A program made the position numbers and the translations under genes. The notes under the pieces were generated by a model. It had not been told where the DNA came from, did no database searches, and worked only from the letters and a program-made list of their open reading frames with translations. A DNA stretch of 64,000 nucleotides from Acidobacteriota bacterium (GTDB lineage Bacteria; Acidobacteriota; Blastocatellia; Pyrinomonadales; Pyrinomonadaceae): NCBI GenBank assembly GCA_016703965.1, contig JADJBB010000002.1, forward strand, positions 124,001 through 188,000, read 5' to 3'. Shown in pieces: positions 52,400 through 60,303 of the stretch. Each line of letters opens with the position of its first letter. Positions within the stretch are counted from its first letter, which is position 1.

Positions 52400-54286
52400 C
52401 TAGTTGTCCAGGTGAAGACGCTTTATCAGCTCAACGTAGCGAGCATCTCCACGCAGCGAATCGAGAGCCGGTTCGATCTTTAACGAGGCAAGGTCTGATT
52501 GCCTCATCGCATACGATCTTTCGAGCCATCTGAAAGCCGCATCTTTGTCGCCCAGCTCGGCGTAAAGGTACGCGATCACAAATGGCGAGGTTTTGCCGGT
52601 CTCTGTCACCTCGAGCTTTTTGATCTCCGCGGCGGCTTCAGCGACTTTGCCGGTTCTTATCAACCAGGTCGCGTGCAGGCTCTCATAATTATCCGGCTTT
52701 TTGTCCAGCAGCGTTTTGACCTGGTCCAGATCGCCTTTCTGCAGATACGCTTTGGCGAGGAGCCTGTCGGAGATCGAATCAGGAGCCTTTAGATCGTGGA
52801 CCAAGTTGGCAGTTCTGATGGCTTCATCGGGCTTTCGCCAATTCAGATAAAGTTCGCTCAAGGTAAATTGGACCCCGGACGAAAGCGGGTCTGATTCCTG
52901 CAGCTTCAACAGTTCGCTCTCGGCCTCGGCAAATTTTCCTCGCATTGCGAGTGTACTGGCGAGCCACATCCGCGAGCGGCCAAAATTTGGATTCTTATCA
53001 ACCGCTTGCCGCAAGATGCTCTCGCGCCGGGCCATGTCGTAATTGTCCGACGTTTCCGTCTCGCTCAAAACCAATAATGCGTCGACCGAGTTTTCGTCGA
53101 GCCGTAATGCTTCTCTGGCGTGAGACTCGGCTTTCTTGATGACGGAACCTGGGGGGACGAGGGAATTTGATTCCATTATGACGTAGGTTGTTGCGATGCC
53201 CTCGTGGGCCTTGGCAAAATTCGGAGCGATCGACAGGGCCTTGTCAAAAAGCTCGACTGCCTTCGTCATCGCCTCAAAAGTAAGATCGTTGCGGATGTGG
53301 ATGCCTTGTAAATAAAGTCGATATGCCTCCGCGTCGATGTTCTTAGCTGTTTCGACCTTAATGCAGCTTCCCGCTTCGATCCTCGTCAAAACGTCACACG
53401 CGATCTGGTTTTGGAGGGTGAAGAAATTTCTAACAGAACTTGTCGGATCGTTGTTCGTCCATAGGACCTTTCCATCCTTAACATCGACTAAGCTCACCTC
53501 GATCCGCATTTCGTCGCCGATCTTTCGCAGGCTGCCTTCGAGGATCGCTTCCACTTTTAGCTTGTCACGAACCTCCTGAAGGTCGATCTCTTTATTTTTG
53601 AAAGTAAATGATGCACTGCGTGAGATGACCTTTAGCTCGCTATGACGGGAAAACTCGTTGATCAGGCCCTCGCTCAAGCCGTCGGACAAATAATCGTTTG
53701 CTGTGTCGCCGGTGAGGTTTCTCAACGGCAAAACCGCGATCGAACCAATGCCGGACAATTTCTGCCTGGAAGGTTGTTCTTGCCGGGGCAAGTAAACACC
53801 GACCACAAAACTCACTGACAGCAGCGTTATCACCGCTAAACTTGAGATCAGAATTATCCTGGAACGCCAAAACGGCAGTTTTACCGCCGAAAGGGTTTGA
53901 TCGGCTGCCAAGGCGTTAGATGTGTCCAAAACGGTTCCGACATTCAAACTCTCACTGGCTCCGATCTCGCCAATAAATCGATAACCCGTGCCGCGACGAG
54001 TTTCTATAAATCGAGGTGCTCGCTCCTTGTCGTCGAGGACGCGACGCAGTGCCCCTACGCATTTGCTCAGGGCATCGTCATAAACTTCGTGGCCGTCCCA
54101 AAATTCGTTCAACAGTTCGTCGCGTGTCACCACGCGGTCACGGTTTTCAATCAGGTAGGTCAGGATCTGAAAATGACGTTTCGGCAGGTGGATCTCGGCA
54201 TCTTTGCAAAAAAGTACCTGCTTTCCAGTTTCCAGCCGGAAATCAGCAAACTCGTATCGATCGTTTTCTCGAATTTTGTCCGTCAC
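52400..54286 (-). CDS. ToxR/CadC-type winged-helix regulator with TPR periplasmic domain
   Basis: A 628-residue protein. The DNA-binding domain (1-110) has LPKRHFQILTYLIENRDRVVTRDELL and RFIETRRGTGYRFIG, the OmpR-type winged helix. A membrane helix (~150-172) follows, then a FlgO/TolB-like domain (~185-300, GSIAVLPLRNLTGD, SDGLSEGLINEFSR), then TPR repeats (~310-610). The start is GTG at 54286. Three tandem 11-bp repeats lie just upstream, a good candidate operator, and the SBBP gene is divergent. Confidence 0.9.
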   Translation of the reverse strand: MTDKIRENDRYEFADFRLETGKQVLFCKDAEIHLPKRHFQILTYLIENRDRVVTRDELLNEFWDGHEVYDDALSKCVGALRRVLDDKERAPRFIETRRGTGYRFIGEIGASESLNVGTVLDTSNALAADQTLSAVKLPFWRSRIILISSLAVITLLSVSFVVGVYLPRQEQPSRQKLSGIGSIAVLPLRNLTGDTANDYLSDGLSEGLINEFSRHSELKVISRSASFTFKNKEIDLQEVRDKLKVEAILEGSLRKIGDEMRIEVSLVDVKDGKVLWTNNDPTSSVRNFFTLQNQIACDVLTRIEAGSCIKVETAKNIDAEAYRLYLQGIHIRNDLTFEAMTKAVELFDKALSIAPNFAKAHEGIATTYVIMESNSLVPPGSVIKKAESHAREALRLDENSVDALLVLSETETSDNYDMARRESILRQAVDKNPNFGRSRMWLASTLAMRGKFAEAESELLKLQESDPLSSGVQFTLSELYLNWRKPDEAIRTANLVHDLKAPDSISDRLLAKAYLQKGDLDQVKTLLDKKPDNYESLHATWLIRTGKVAEAAAEIKKLEVTETGKTSPFVIAYLYAELGDKDAAFRWLERSYAMRQSDLASLKIEPALDSLRGDARYVELIKRLHLDN

Positions 54287-54290
54287 ATCA

Positions 54291-54323
54291 AAATTGCCGT
54301 CAATTTGCCGTTAATTTTCCTGT
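54291..54323. promoter_or_regulatory. Three tandem 11-bp repeats, candidate operator for the ToxR-like regulator
   Basis: AAATTGCCGTC (54291-54301), AATTTGCCGTT (54302-54312) and AATTTTCCTGT (54313-54323) are consecutive and in phase. OmpR/PhoB-fold regulators bind 11-bp tandem repeats. The repeats begin 5 bp before the regulator's own start and lie ~70 bp from the SBBP gene, so they may serve both. Confidence 0.55.
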
Positions 54324-54390
54324 AATAGCCGAGGCCTTAGCCTAAATTTATAAAGTGATTTTGGACTTTATTATAGAGGAGTTTGTTGAT

Positions 54391-56877
54391 ATGAGGAAGA
54401 ATTTTTCGAGGGTCGCTCTTTGCTTAATAATTCTCACAGCAGCTTTTGGAAGCCTGACTGATAAATTCTCGAACGCGGACCGTCTCGATCGGGTTGGCCC
54501 TGTGACAAACTTCGGCACGCTTCCCCTTTCATTCGAGCCGAACAACGGCCAGGTAAACGGCCAGGTAAAATTTTTAGCACGCGGAAGCGGTTTCTCGCTG
54601 TTTTTGACGTCGAACGAGGCGATCTTAGCCTTGCAAAAAAGCTCGGCGGCTGATCAGAAGCCAAATTCAGACACGCTGCGGATGAAAATTGTGGGGGCGA
54701 ACCGCCAGGCGAAAGTTACTGGAGAAAACTTGCTCACCGGTAAGACGAATTATTTGCTCGGCGGCGATCCGGACAAATGGATGACTGATATCGCCAATTT
54801 TGGGGGGGTTCGATACGAAGACGTTTATGACGGCATCGACCTGGTTTATTACGGCAGTGGCGGGCAGTTGGAATATGACTTTGTCGTCGGTCCGAGAGCG
54901 ACCCCAAGCTCCATAGGCCTTGAGTTTTCCGGAGCCGGGAGGATCGAAGTTGATGCCGAAGGCGACCTCGTCCTGTCAACGACGGGAGGTGAAATTCGGC
55001 TTCACAAACCGGTTATCTATCAGGAGATTGCCGAACAAAGAAGATCGATCGACGGACAATACGTCGCCATGGGAAAAAACCGGATCGGTTTTTCCATTCC
55101 GGAATATGATCACAGCCTGCCGCTGGTTATTGATCCCGTGCTGAGCTACTCGACCTATCTTGGCGGTAACGGTAACGATCAGGGCAACGGGATCGCGGTC
55201 GACACGACGGGCAATACCTACATTACCGGTCAGACAGGCTCAACCAACTTTCCAACGCTCAGCCCCTTTCAGGCCGCAACTGGAGGCGGCGGCAGCGACG
55301 TGTTCGTGACCAAGCTTAATGCGAATGGTAACGCTCTCATCTATTCGACTTATCTTGGCGGTAGTTCAACAGACTTTGGAAATGCCATCGCGGTCGATAC
55401 CCAGGGCAATGCCTACATAACGGGACGAACCGATTCAACGAATTTCCCGCTGCAGAATGCTCTTCAAGGCTCACTCGGCGGCGGCACACAGGCATTTGTC
55501 GCGAAGCTGAACTCATCGGGTAATGGCCTCGATTATTCAACATATTTGGGAGGAACCAATCCCGGTCCGACCGGTGATACCGGTCTCGGTACGGGCTACG
55601 GAATTGCGGTCGATGCGCAAGGCAGTGCCTACGTTACCGGATTCACCACCGCAGCCAATTTTCCGACTGTGAATGCGTTCCAGCCGATACGCGGGGGATC
55701 GCCCAGTGACCGCAGCCAGGACGCATTTGTGACAAAGTTCAATCCGGCAGGCAATGCTCTGATCTATTCGACGTATCTCGGAGGAAGCAACCCGCAAGGG
55801 ACTGCTTCCGGTGTTGATACTGGCTTCGGGATCGCGATCGATACTCAAGGGAATGCGTACGTGTCCGGAACGACAAGCTCGACCACATTCCCGACCGCAA
55901 ACCCATTTCAGGCAACGCTCAACGGGACCAACCTGGACGGCCAGGATGCATTTGTGACGAAGTTGAATCCACAGGGAAATGCACTGGTCTTTTCCACCTA
56001 TCTCGGCGGCAGCGATCGTGATAATGGTTACGCGATAGCGGTTAGCTCACAAGGTAACGCCTACGTCACCGGATCTACATTCTCAACGAATTTTCCGCTC
56101 AGTAATCCGATCCAAGGGACCATCGGCGGAGGAGCGTTTGATATCGATGCGTACGTGACGAAGCTAAATACGTCGGGGAACGCACTTGTTTATTCGACCT
56201 ATCTTGGCGGAAACAATTCAGATCAAGGTAATGCGATCAAGGTTGACAGTCAGGGCAGTGCTCATATTGCTGGACGAACTATCTCAACCAATTTTCCGAC
56301 CGCGACTGCGTTTCAAGCGACACTGAGAGGTTCGTCGGATGCGTTCGTTACCAAATTGACTACCGCTGGGAACGGGTTCGCGTATTCAACGTATTTTGGC
56401 GGGACTAGCAATGAATCGGCTTTAGCTATCGCACTTGACGATTTAGGGAACGCCTACTTTACCGGACTCACCTCTTCAACCAACCTCCCGACGATGAATC
56501 CGTTTCAAGCTACGCACGCTGTCGATTCCTCGAGTAATGATGCTTTTGTTATAAAGCTTTCGGATGGCGTGTTGCCGACACCGACGCCCACAGTTCAACC
56601 CACACCAACGCCAACCCCGGCCGCCGCCGTAACTATCTCGGGCCGCGTGACAACCCCAACCGGCCTCGGCCTGAGGAATGCGACCGTCATCCTCACTGAC
56701 ACTCTAGGAGCTCGGCGAACCGCAACGACGAGTTCATTCGGCATCTACAGCTTTGATAATGTCGTGACAGGACAGACGTATACGCTTAGTGTTTCGTCAA
56801 AAAGGTATCGTTTTGCTCCACGGATCGAGCAGATCTCAGGAGCCGTTTCTAATCTGGATTTTGTCGGATTGGAATAG
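54391..56877 (+). CDS. Secreted SBBP-repeat protein
   Basis: An 828-residue protein with a signal peptide (~1-22). The N-terminal domain (~35-245) carries LSFEPNNGQVNGQVKFLARG, typical of SBBP proteins, and an ...VVYDGIDLVYYGSGGQLEYDF segment. Seven SBBP repeats follow, each with a (Y/F)STY(L/F)GG start and a GNAYxTG core. A Pro/Thr linker (PTPTPTVQPTPTPTP) leads to a carboxypeptidase-regulatory-like Ig domain at the C-terminus (TISGRVTTPTGLGLRNATVI). The ATG at 54391 has AGAGGAG upstream. The role is likely structural or adhesive at the surface; this is inference. Confidence 0.9.
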   Translation: MRKNFSRVALCLIILTAAFGSLTDKFSNADRLDRVGPVTNFGTLPLSFEPNNGQVNGQVKFLARGSGFSLFLTSNEAILALQKSSAADQKPNSDTLRMKIVGANRQAKVTGENLLTGKTNYLLGGDPDKWMTDIANFGGVRYEDVYDGIDLVYYGSGGQLEYDFVVGPRATPSSIGLEFSGAGRIEVDAEGDLVLSTTGGEIRLHKPVIYQEIAEQRRSIDGQYVAMGKNRIGFSIPEYDHSLPLVIDPVLSYSTYLGGNGNDQGNGIAVDTTGNTYITGQTGSTNFPTLSPFQAATGGGGSDVFVTKLNANGNALIYSTYLGGSSTDFGNAIAVDTQGNAYITGRTDSTNFPLQNALQGSLGGGTQAFVAKLNSSGNGLDYSTYLGGTNPGPTGDTGLGTGYGIAVDAQGSAYVTGFTTAANFPTVNAFQPIRGGSPSDRSQDAFVTKFNPAGNALIYSTYLGGSNPQGTASGVDTGFGIAIDTQGNAYVSGTTSSTTFPTANPFQATLNGTNLDGQDAFVTKLNPQGNALVFSTYLGGSDRDNGYAIAVSSQGNAYVTGSTFSTNFPLSNPIQGTIGGGAFDIDAYVTKLNTSGNALVYSTYLGGNNSDQGNAIKVDSQGSAHIAGRTISTNFPTATAFQATLRGSSDAFVTKLTTAGNGFAYSTYFGGTSNESALAIALDDLGNAYFTGLTSSTNLPTMNPFQATHAVDSSSNDAFVIKLSDGVLPTPTPTVQPTPTPTPAAAVTISGRVTTPTGLGLRNATVILTDTLGARRTATTSSFGIYSFDNVVTGQTYTLSVSSKRYRFAPRIEQISGAVSNLDFVGLE

Positions 56878-56895
56878 GCGGTTTTTGCAACCGCC
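56877..56895. terminator. Hairpin between convergent SBBP and leuS genes
   Basis: Stem GGCGGTT (56877-56883) and AACCGCC (56889-56895), 7 bp with a 5-base loop, overlapping the last base of the SBBP stop codon. It is suited to ending both convergent transcripts but lacks a T-run. Confidence 0.4.
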
Positions 56896-56900
56896 ATTGC

Positions 56901-59612
56901 CTACCGAACAACGATATTCACAAGTCGCTTCGGCACGATGATAACCTTTACGACCGTTTTTCCGTCGGTGAATTCGCGGATCTTTTCGTCGGCGAAGGCC
57001 AGGCGTTCAAGTTCACCATCGGGCGTTTCGGGCGAGGTGACGATGCGCGAGCGGAGTTTGCCATTGACCTGAACGGGGAATTCGATCTCGTCTGCCTTTG
57101 CCAGTTCGGCGTTAAATTCGGGGAATCTTGCTCCGTTTGCAAGCATTCCGTTCTCATTGCTGACCAGAACCGAATAGAGTTCCTCAGCCGTATGCGGTGC
57201 GAAAGGCGTGAGCATCAGTGTCAGGGCGGTCATTGCTTCGCGGACGGCAAAAACGTCAGCTTCGGTCGCGTTCAGCGGATCGATGCCGATGTCGCCGATA
57301 GCATTCGAAAGTTCCATCAATGCGGCGACCGGCGTGTTGAATTGCAGGACCTCAAAGCTGTCACCGACCCGCTGGATCGTCTGGTGCGTTTTCTGGCGCA
57401 GCTTTCGGGCCGGGCCGGTGCCTTCGGCAACGGCGTCGAGGACTTCGTTTTGAGCCGAAAGCGGAACTGACAACGCTTCACGCCATTTGTAAACAAGCCG
57501 CCAGACACGCTGCAGGAATCTGACCCCGCCCTCGATACCGGCTTCGTGCCAGACGAGTTCGTTCTCGATCGGGGCGGCGAACATCACGAAAAGCCGTGCC
57601 GCATCGGCACCGTAGATCTCGACCATTTCGTCCGGATCGACGCCGTTGCCTTTCGATTTGGACATTCGCTCGATCGCGTATTTCAAGGCTTTTCCGTCTT
57701 TCGAAACGGCTCCGGCCATTTTGCCTTTGGCATCGCGGGTTACGGTGACTTCGGCAGGTTGGTGGTAGACGCGCTTTCCACTTTCGTCATCAAAGAACGT
57801 CTCGCCCACGACCATTCCCTGTGTTAGCAGACGCGTGACCGGCTCGTTGAATGTCACGAGGCCCATGTCGCGCATCACTTTCGACCAAAACCGTGCGTAG
57901 ATCAGGTGCATCACCGCGTGATCGTCGCCCCCGATGTACTGATCGACCGGCGCCCAATACGCTGCCATGGCCGGATCGAAAGGCAAAACCTCATTCGTTG
58001 GATCGGTGTAGCGGAAGAAATACCACGACGAATCGACAAATGTATCCATCGTATCGGTTTCGCGTTTTGCCGGGCCGTCGCACTTTGGGCAGGTTGTTTC
58101 GTAAAACTCAGGCACCTTTGCGAGCGGCGATTCGCCGGTTCCGGTGAACGGGGCAGTTTCCGGCAGCTCGACCGGCAGATTTTCGAATTTCTCCGGCACG
58201 ACGCCGCAATCGTCGCAATAGATGATCGGTATCGGCGAGCCCCAGAATCTCTGGCGTGAAATGCCCCAATCACGCAGGCGATACGTCGTCGCGGCCTCGC
58301 CGAAGTGATGTTTTACTGCCCACGCGGTCATCTCGACCTTGGCTTCCTCGCTCGTTTTACCGTTCCAGTAATCGGAGTGAACCAGAATGCCGTACATCGG
58401 CATCGCCTGTTCGAGAGCGAGTGCCTGCATCGTGTTGTGCTCGTGAACCATGTGCGGTTCCGAGATGACCTGGCGAATGTGCAGGCCAAATTTCTTGGCG
58501 AACTCAAAATCCCGCTCATCGTGAGCCGGAACGCTCATTACGGCTCCGGTACCGTAATTCATCATTACGTAATTGCCAACCCAAACCGGGATCTCCTCAC
58601 CGCTGAATGGGTTTATCGCCTTCAGACCAGTGTCGATGCCGTCTTTTTCGATCTCGGCTTCGTGGTCCTGCGGTTTGGCATTCTCGGCACGGATGAATGC
58701 GACCTTGCTCGCGACCTCGGCAGAGAAATTATCGATATTCGCTTGAATTATCGGGTGTTCCGCAGCTAGAACCAAGGCATTTACTCCGTAGATCGTGTCG
58801 ATGCGGGTGGTGAAAACCCGGACGCGATGTTTGCCGAGATCGCTTGCGCTTGTGATGCCATCGACTATCGGGCAGACGAACAGATCTTCGCCCGACGCCT
58901 TGACCTCAAAATCGACGAACGCACCTTCAGAACGGCCCATCCAGTCGCTCTGTCGTTTCAGGACGCTCGCCGGCCAACCGGCTTCGATCTCGGCCATGTC
59001 GTCGAGGAGTTGGTCGGTGTAGGCGGTGGTTTTCAGGAACCACTGTTCGAGGTCTTTCTTCGTGACCGGGTTGCCGCAACGCCAGCAGATGCCGCCGCTA
59101 GCTTGTTCGTTCGAGAGCGTTGCCTGATCGGTCGAGCACCAATTGACCTGCGTCTGCTTTTTGTACGCGAGGCCCATTTCGTACATTTTCAGGAAGAACC
59201 ACTGGTCGAATTTATAATACTCAGGCCGGTGAGCGTACATCTGCCGACGCCAGTCGTAGCTGACACCGAGCCGCTGAAGTTGGCCGCGCATCGTGTCGAT
59301 ATTCGCCTCGGTCCAGTCACGAGGATTGACGCCGCGTTTGACCGCCGCATCTTCGGCGGGCTGCCCAAACGAATCCCAGCCGATCGGATGCAGGACGTTG
59401 AAGCCGCGAAGCCGTTTGTACCAGGCCAGAGCATCGCCGGCAGAATAATTTCGCACGTGGCCCATGTGCAGGTTGCCTGACGGGTACGGCAGCATCTCAA
59501 GTGCGTAAAATTTTGGCCGGGTATCGTCGATCTCGGTGTGAAAAGCACCGGAATCGGCCCAGATCTTCTGCCATTTTTGCTCTACTTTTTTCGCGAAATA
59601 TTTCTCGTCCAT
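56901..59612 (-). CDS. leuS: Leucyl-tRNA synthetase
   Basis: A 903-residue class I synthetase that charges tRNA-Leu. The HIGH motif is HMGH within YPSGNLHMGHVRNYSAGD, and KMSKS appears as RMSKSKGNGVDPDEM. The editing domain (VPAHDERDFEFAKKFG, containing the threonine/aspartate-rich pocket region) and the C-terminal anticodon-binding domain are complete. It stands alone, with a 691-bp non-coding region upstream that includes copy 2 of the stem-loop element, whose promoter points toward leuS. Confidence 0.97.
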   Translation of the reverse strand: MDEKYFAKKVEQKWQKIWADSGAFHTEIDDTRPKFYALEMLPYPSGNLHMGHVRNYSAGDALAWYKRLRGFNVLHPIGWDSFGQPAEDAAVKRGVNPRDWTEANIDTMRGQLQRLGVSYDWRRQMYAHRPEYYKFDQWFFLKMYEMGLAYKKQTQVNWCSTDQATLSNEQASGGICWRCGNPVTKKDLEQWFLKTTAYTDQLLDDMAEIEAGWPASVLKRQSDWMGRSEGAFVDFEVKASGEDLFVCPIVDGITSASDLGKHRVRVFTTRIDTIYGVNALVLAAEHPIIQANIDNFSAEVASKVAFIRAENAKPQDHEAEIEKDGIDTGLKAINPFSGEEIPVWVGNYVMMNYGTGAVMSVPAHDERDFEFAKKFGLHIRQVISEPHMVHEHNTMQALALEQAMPMYGILVHSDYWNGKTSEEAKVEMTAWAVKHHFGEAATTYRLRDWGISRQRFWGSPIPIIYCDDCGVVPEKFENLPVELPETAPFTGTGESPLAKVPEFYETTCPKCDGPAKRETDTMDTFVDSSWYFFRYTDPTNEVLPFDPAMAAYWAPVDQYIGGDDHAVMHLIYARFWSKVMRDMGLVTFNEPVTRLLTQGMVVGETFFDDESGKRVYHQPAEVTVTRDAKGKMAGAVSKDGKALKYAIERMSKSKGNGVDPDEMVEIYGADAARLFVMFAAPIENELVWHEAGIEGGVRFLQRVWRLVYKWREALSVPLSAQNEVLDAVAEGTGPARKLRQKTHQTIQRVGDSFEVLQFNTPVAALMELSNAIGDIGIDPLNATEADVFAVREAMTALTLMLTPFAPHTAEELYSVLVSNENGMLANGARFPEFNAELAKADEIEFPVQVNGKLRSRIVTSPETPDGELERLAFADEKIREFTDGKTVVKVIIVPKRLVNIVVR

Positions 59613-59913
59613 ATGGGGCGTCGTTCAAAGTTCCAAGTTCAATATCGTACTTAATGCGGTAAAACCTAAAGTTTAACGAAAAAGCACCGTTCTATTCCAA
59701 TCGAATTGTTGTGTTTGTTGGGTTCCGCCGCGTTCGCCTGTCGGGCGAAGCGGCTATCTAAGGGCGAGGCTGTTCTGAAAGAACTTCATTTTACGATATT
59801 AAGCCTAAGTGCCCGTCATGTCCAGGCTAAGAGGGTTTCCGCTTAGTTGTGCGAAATCGAATGGGTTAACTCGTCTTTTGGCAGTCGATTACAGCCCAAG
59901 ATCGTTCCGATCA

Positions 59914-60159
59914 CCGTCTCACTTAGGTGGACAAAGTGAGACGGATCAAAGCCTTTGGTAAGAACTATTTGCGGCTGAAAATCGTCTCATTTGGGGGAAA
60001 AGCCTGGCTCTTGAATGAGACGATCCGGTTCGAACGGTCTTGCCGCGATCCGAGCACAAATTTATCAGATCTGGATATTTTCAAATATCTGGCGTTTCGG
60101 TTGTCACAGCACGCGTGTACACTATGCAAAAATGTAGCATAAATGAAACAAAGAGTCAA
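59914..60159 (-). repeat. Two-copy stem-loop element, copy 2 (possible ncRNA or MITE)
   Basis: Relative of the element at 35727-35914. It has the same 31-base terminal stem-loop (59914-59944, loop AGGTGGACA), a second stem ATCGTCTCATT/AATGAGACGAT at 59981-60024 that copy 1 keeps only as one box, TATTTTCAAATATC at 60076-60089, and the minus-strand promoter at 60131-60159. It is longer than copy 1 because of extra sequence around the second stem and before the promoter. Confidence 0.75.
60131..60159 (-). promoter_or_regulatory. Minus-strand promoter of repeat element copy 2
   Basis: TTGACT at 60154-60159, a 17-bp spacer ending TGC, and TACATT at 60131-60136: the same boxes, spacing and TGC as copy 1. 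It would transcribe leftward through the element toward leuS. Confidence 0.6.
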
Positions 60160-60182
60160 GCTAAAATATAGGGCCGGAGATG

Positions 60183-60243
60183 CAAAACTCCATCGGAGCG
60201 ACAAGACCCCAGATGGATATCGTGCCGCTCTGATGGGGTTTGT
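60183..60243. repeat. Intergenic palindrome upstream of nnr
   Basis: The arms AAACTCCATCGGAGCGAC (60185-60202) and its partner at ~60224-60241 match as inverted copies at about 15 of 18 positions, with a loop of ~21 bases. Confidence 0.7.
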
Positions 60244-60303
60244 AAGTTCTCCGTATGTCTCACCCCACTTCGGTTTCGCTGCGATCTGTGGCAAGTTTAA
60301 AGC

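Larger units (their letters stand above)
59613..60303. other. Long non-coding region between leuS and nnr
   Basis: No credible gene is seen in these 691 bases. The region holds a GC-rich hairpin at 59727-59755 (GCCGC...GCGGC), element copy 2 at 59914-60159 with its promoter, and a further palindrome at 60183-60243. The first ~110 bases carry no feature beyond a fragment AAAGTTCCAAGTTCAA at 59629-59644, similar in wording to the palindrome near 11554. Confidence 0.6.

Noticed and set aside
60020..60040. GGTTCGAAC string resembling a tRNA T-loop
   Set aside because: The flanking bases do not pair as a T-stem and no acceptor or anticodon stems are present.
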